Shown piece by piece: positions 7,741 through 9,492 of a stretch of DNA of 9,492 bases. Origin of the DNA: Gemmatimonadota bacterium. Lineage in GTDB: Bacteria > Gemmatimonadota > Gemmatimonadetes > Gemmatimonadales > GWC2-71-9. A program made the translations under genes and the position numbers. A model generated the notes under the pieces. That model saw only the letters and a program-made list of their open reading frames with translations, was not told the origin of the DNA and did no database searches. Location of the stretch: contig JAOTWK010000111.1 of assembly GCA_029862935.1 (NCBI GenBank), forward strand, positions 1-9,492, given 5' to 3'. How positions within the stretch are numbered: position 1 is the stretch's first letter; each line of letters begins with the position of its first letter.

Positions 7741-7773
7741 TGTACATTCCAGATTCAACTGGTCGTCGCAACA
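7741..7773 (-). repeat. IS30 terminal inverted repeat (3' end of element)
   Basis: The plus strand reads AGATTCAACTGGTCGTCGCA followed by ACACC. As I remember the IS30 end, it contains AGATTCAATTGGTCAACGCA followed by ACA, so only a few positions differ. The transposase stop codon lies inside the repeat. The outer edge is uncertain within about 10 bp (7741-7751). Confidence 0.7.
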
Positions 7774-8115
7774 CCAACTGGTTGAGGTGATTGAAGGAAC
7801 TGATCGAGCGCTTCGGCCGGCGTTCGCCAGGCAAGGGTCTTCCGCGGCCGGGTATTGAGCGTGAGGGCGACGGCCGTCAAGTCGCCGGCGCTGTAGGTAC
7901 TCAGGTCCGTGCCCTTGGGAAAATACTGCTGCACCAGGCCGTTCGTGTTCTCGTTGGTGCCGCGCTGCCACGGGCTGTGCGGGTCGCAGAAGTAGACCTG
8001 CAATCCAGGGTCGAGCTGCAGGCACGCATGCTGCGCCATTTCGGCGCCGTGATCCCACGTCAGCGACTGGCGGGGTTGCGTCGGCATGATCGCCATGGTG
8101 CGCTCTGTTCTCCGA
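7755..8115 (-). pseudogene. IS30-family transposase, 5'-truncated
   Basis: The reading frame ends at the TGA at 7755-7757 and encodes roughly the last 115-120 residues of an IS30-family DDE transposase. Diagnostic segments in order are SLTWDHGAEMA (second catalytic Asp), QVYFCDPHSPWQRGTNENTN (catalytic Glu), FPKGTDLS and LNTRPRKTLAWRTPAEAL. The N-terminal helix-turn-helix region and the first catalytic Asp are absent; family similarity begins near RTMAIMPTQ at about 8100-8115. Intact IS30 transposases are usually about 320-400 residues, so about two thirds is missing and the protein cannot be active. An ATG at 8273 lies in the same open frame, but the stretch it adds is not transposase. The remnant lies between the Wzz gene and the first glycosyltransferase, on the same strand as both. 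Confidence 0.88.
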
Positions 8116-8289
8116 TATGCGATAGACCGGTGGAGCGCGCGACAGGAAACTGACGTCGCAGCATCGCAGGAGGAGACATGGCGCAATGACCTTCCGAGTC
8201 CGGTTTCAACAGGTGGTTCCCCGTCGACCCTCTTCCGGTCCCAGACATGTCCGAAGAGTCGCTCGCTTCTCATGAGGTCACCGTATCGG
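8116..8289. other. Unassigned spacer between the Wzz gene and the IS30 remnant
   Basis: About 170 bp between the Wzz stop and the point where IS30 transposase similarity begins. It can be read open in frame with the transposase remnant (a start at 8273), but that translation resembles no part of an IS30 transposase. I find no inverted repeat matching the surviving IS end, no convincing hairpin terminator and no promoter. It may be debris from whatever deleted the 5' part of the element. Confidence 0.4.
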
Positions 8290-9384
8290 TCATTCGGCGT
8301 CGGGTGTGGCTTGGGACGCGCGCCGTGCGAACCGCCACTGGAGAGCCTTCAAGTTCGTTACCACCTCCTGGTACTGTGGATTGCCGTCCCTTCGGGCCCT
8401 ATCCACGTACTCCGCGGTGAACGCCCAGAACAACCCGAGCATGGCACCGGCACCGAACGCGAGAACCACCACCAGCTTGCGCCTGGGGCGGGCTTTCTTG
8501 ACGGGCGCGACTGCGCTGTCGATGACGGTGATCAGGGGTGTGTCGTTGACTTCGCGAATGCGCGCTTCTTCATACGAGCGTGCGAGTGTGGTGTGGAGTT
8601 CCTGTTTCAGCGACACGTCCCACTGTAGCCGGTCGTGCTCGAACTGCAGTTGCGGTGACCGCCTGAATTCGCGGTTCTGTTCCAAGAACCGGCGCAGCGC
8701 ATCCTCGGCTGTCCGCAGGTCCTGGCGAACCTCGGCCACGCGCAGTTCGATGAACTGGCGCTGTTCCGATGCGCGGGAGCGGCGTGTCTCGAGGTTGAAG
8801 CGGTTCAGGAGATCAACCGCGAAGTTCGCGATCGCCGCCGACAACTCCGCGTAGCGTGTCTCGACGCTCACCCCGACCATGCCGGTCTGCACGTTCACGC
8901 GGGCCGTGACGGCCTTCGCGAGCCGCCTCCTGCCTTTCTCGAGGCGGTCCGCGAGGTCCTTGCCCTCGATTTCCAGAATGTCCAACAACGCTACGGATTC
9001 CGTCGCCTCTTCCGCCCGAGGGGACGAAAAGGGCGTGAGTAGGATCTCGTCGGCGACGGTTCGGCTCCCGAGCAAATCGGCGTAGAACTGGGGAGATGTT
9101 GTCGCACCAGCGGTGGGGACTATCACCCCGAGTTGGGCCGCGAGGTTCGCGACTCCCGACGGGAGGCGAGTGGTTGGCTCCGACTCCGGCATGAATGCCA
9201 CCGTGGCGCGGTACGTCGGGCGGACAATCAAGACAACGGCTGCGGCGAAAGCCGCCGTCATGAAGGGGACGCCGACAACTATCCGACGCCGCCTGAGAAG
9301 TACACTCGCGATCTCCAGGGGGTTGATCTCGTCGTGCTCTTGGGGATCTCGGGGCGCCTGATTCGGTTCTGTCACGGGGTTCAC
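8290..9384 (-). CDS. Wzz-type polysaccharide chain-length determinant (no kinase domain)
   Basis: Predicted 364-residue inner-membrane polysaccharide co-polymerase, which would control the length of the chain made by the Wzy protein. The layout is that of the Wzz family: a short cytoplasmic N-terminus ending in a basic cluster (RRRR at 31-34), a first membrane segment at about 35-54, a large periplasmic part with a long charged helical region at about 200-275 (likely coiled coil), the proline-containing segment VIDSAVAPVKKARPRRK at about 287-303, a second membrane segment at about 303-325 and a short cytoplasmic tail. There is no Walker A motif or tyrosine-rich tail, so it lacks the BY-kinase domain of Wzc-type proteins. 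The start is GTG, supported by a strong ribosome-binding site. The gene follows the export-protein gene by 6 bp. It is followed by an insertion-sequence remnant that separates it from the rest of the cluster. Confidence 0.88.
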   Translation of the reverse strand: MNPVTEPNQAPRDPQEHDEINPLEIASVLLRRRRIVVGVPFMTAAFAAAVVLIVRPTYRATVAFMPESEPTTRLPSGVANLAAQLGVIVPTAGATTSPQFYADLLGSRTVADEILLTPFSSPRAEEATESVALLDILEIEGKDLADRLEKGRRRLAKAVTARVNVQTGMVGVSVETRYAELSAAIANFAVDLLNRFNLETRRSRASEQRQFIELRVAEVRQDLRTAEDALRRFLEQNREFRRSPQLQFEHDRLQWDVSLKQELHTTLARSYEEARIREVNDTPLITVIDSAVAPVKKARPRRKLVVVLAFGAGAMLGLFWAFTAEYVDRARRDGNPQYQEVVTNLKALQWRFARRASQATPDAE

Positions 9385-9390
9385 GGAACG

Positions 9391-9397
9391 TCACCTC
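9391..9397 (-). promoter_or_regulatory. Shine-Dalgarno of the Wzz gene, overlapping the upstream stop codon
   Basis: On the minus strand GAGGTGA stands 6 nt before the GTG at 9384 and contains the TGA stop of the export gene. This supports GTG as the start of the Wzz gene and suggests translational coupling between the two genes. Confidence 0.6.
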
Positions 9398-9492
9398 ACC
9401 ACAATCGCAATAACCGCCACCGCACTCGTCAGCACCTGTGCGATCGTGCCGAGCAACTGATTGACGTTCACGCCCTCGCCTTCCGGCACCTC
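9391..9492 (-). CDS. C-terminal end of probable SLBB/Wza-like polysaccharide export protein (partial)
   Basis: Only the last 33 codons and the TGA stop (9391-9393) are inside the window; the start lies beyond the right edge. The visible tail begins EVPEGEGVNVNQLLGTIAQV and ends in a hydrophobic stretch rich in V, A and I with a final arginine. A short soluble segment followed by a C-terminal hydrophobic helix is what I know from SLBB-domain outer-membrane polysaccharide export proteins of GC-rich environmental bacteria, and such a gene commonly stands directly before wzz. The stop is 6 bp from the GTG of the Wzz gene, so the two are almost certainly co-transcribed. The call rests on a short tail plus context; another exported or membrane protein cannot be excluded. 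Confidence 0.55.
   Translation of the reverse strand, partial: EVPEGEGVNVNQLLGTIAQVLTSAVAVIAIVVR

Larger units (their letters stand above)
7741..8115 (-). mobile_element. Truncated IS30-family insertion sequence (3' end preserved)
   Basis: The remnant comprises the C-terminal transposase coding segment and the 3' terminal inverted repeat. The matching 5' repeat (which would read TGTTGCGACGACC on the plus strand) was not found up to 8290, so the element lost its 5' part by deletion or rearrangement and no target-site duplication can be read. The right-hand boundary at about 8115 is approximate, set by where transposase similarity starts. Confidence 0.8.

Noticed and set aside
7663..7760. Outward promoter at the IS30 end driving the GT4 gene
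   Set aside because: A TTGCGA-like -35 can be picked out but no acceptable -10 stands at the right distance; not strong enough to annotate.
7663..8058. N-terminal extension of the first GT4 gene giving a 533-residue protein
   Set aside because: The added 132 residues run through the IS30 remnant out of frame with the transposase and encode no family sequence. A GTG with a good ribosome-binding site at 7662 gives the normal 401 residues.
1..9492. CRISPR array, tRNA/rRNA, defence island or toxin-antitoxin pair
   Set aside because: No regularly spaced direct repeats, no RNA-gene signatures and no matching protein motifs were seen; all intact genes belong to polysaccharide assembly.

Overview
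The window is a stretch of an extracellular or O-polysaccharide assembly locus from a GC-rich Gram-negative bacterium. Every recognisable gene reads on the minus strand, so transcription runs from high to low coordinates. The outer-membrane export protein (SLBB type) and Wzz-type co-polymerase at the right edge imply a diderm. The style of the genes (Wzz without kinase, MurJ-like flippase, SLBB tail) reminds me of Gemmatimonadota or related soil phyla, but that is a guess and the window contains no taxonomic marker.

Order of transcription: (1) the last 33 codons of a probable SLBB/Wza-like export protein (9391-9492); (2) a Wzz chain-length determinant (8290-9384), whose Shine-Dalgarno overlaps the previous stop codon; (3) a 5'-truncated IS30-family insertion sequence with its 3' terminal inverted repeat still visible (about 7741-8115); (4) a GT4 glycosyltransferase (6457-7662); (5) a polytopic O-antigen ligase/polymerase-type protein (5112-6485) overlapping gene 4 by 29 bp; (6) a second GT4 glycosyltransferase of the WcaL/AmsK type (3869-4987); (7) a class I SAM-dependent methyltransferase (3065-3751); (8) a C-terminal remnant of a third GT4 gene (about 2692-2871); (9) a MurJ/MviN-family flippase (1142-2617), probably acting as the Wzx of the locus; (10) a fourth glycosyltransferase (117-1101) with a dense cluster of frameshifts, followed without a gap by what looks like the tail of yet another GT4 (1-116) running out of the window.

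Taken together these are the parts of a Wzx/Wzy-type pathway. Glycosyltransferases and a methyltransferase build and decorate a lipid-linked repeat unit, the MurJ-like protein flips it, the Wzy/ligase protein polymerises or transfers it, Wzz sets chain length, and the SLBB protein exports it. No initiating sugar-phosphate transferase and no sugar-nucleotide genes lie in the window.

The most noteworthy aspect is gene turnover in the glycosyltransferase complement: one badly frameshifted gene, one or two tail-only remnants and a truncated transposase sit between intact genes. I saw no tRNA, rRNA, CRISPR array, defence system or other unknown system that I could defend.
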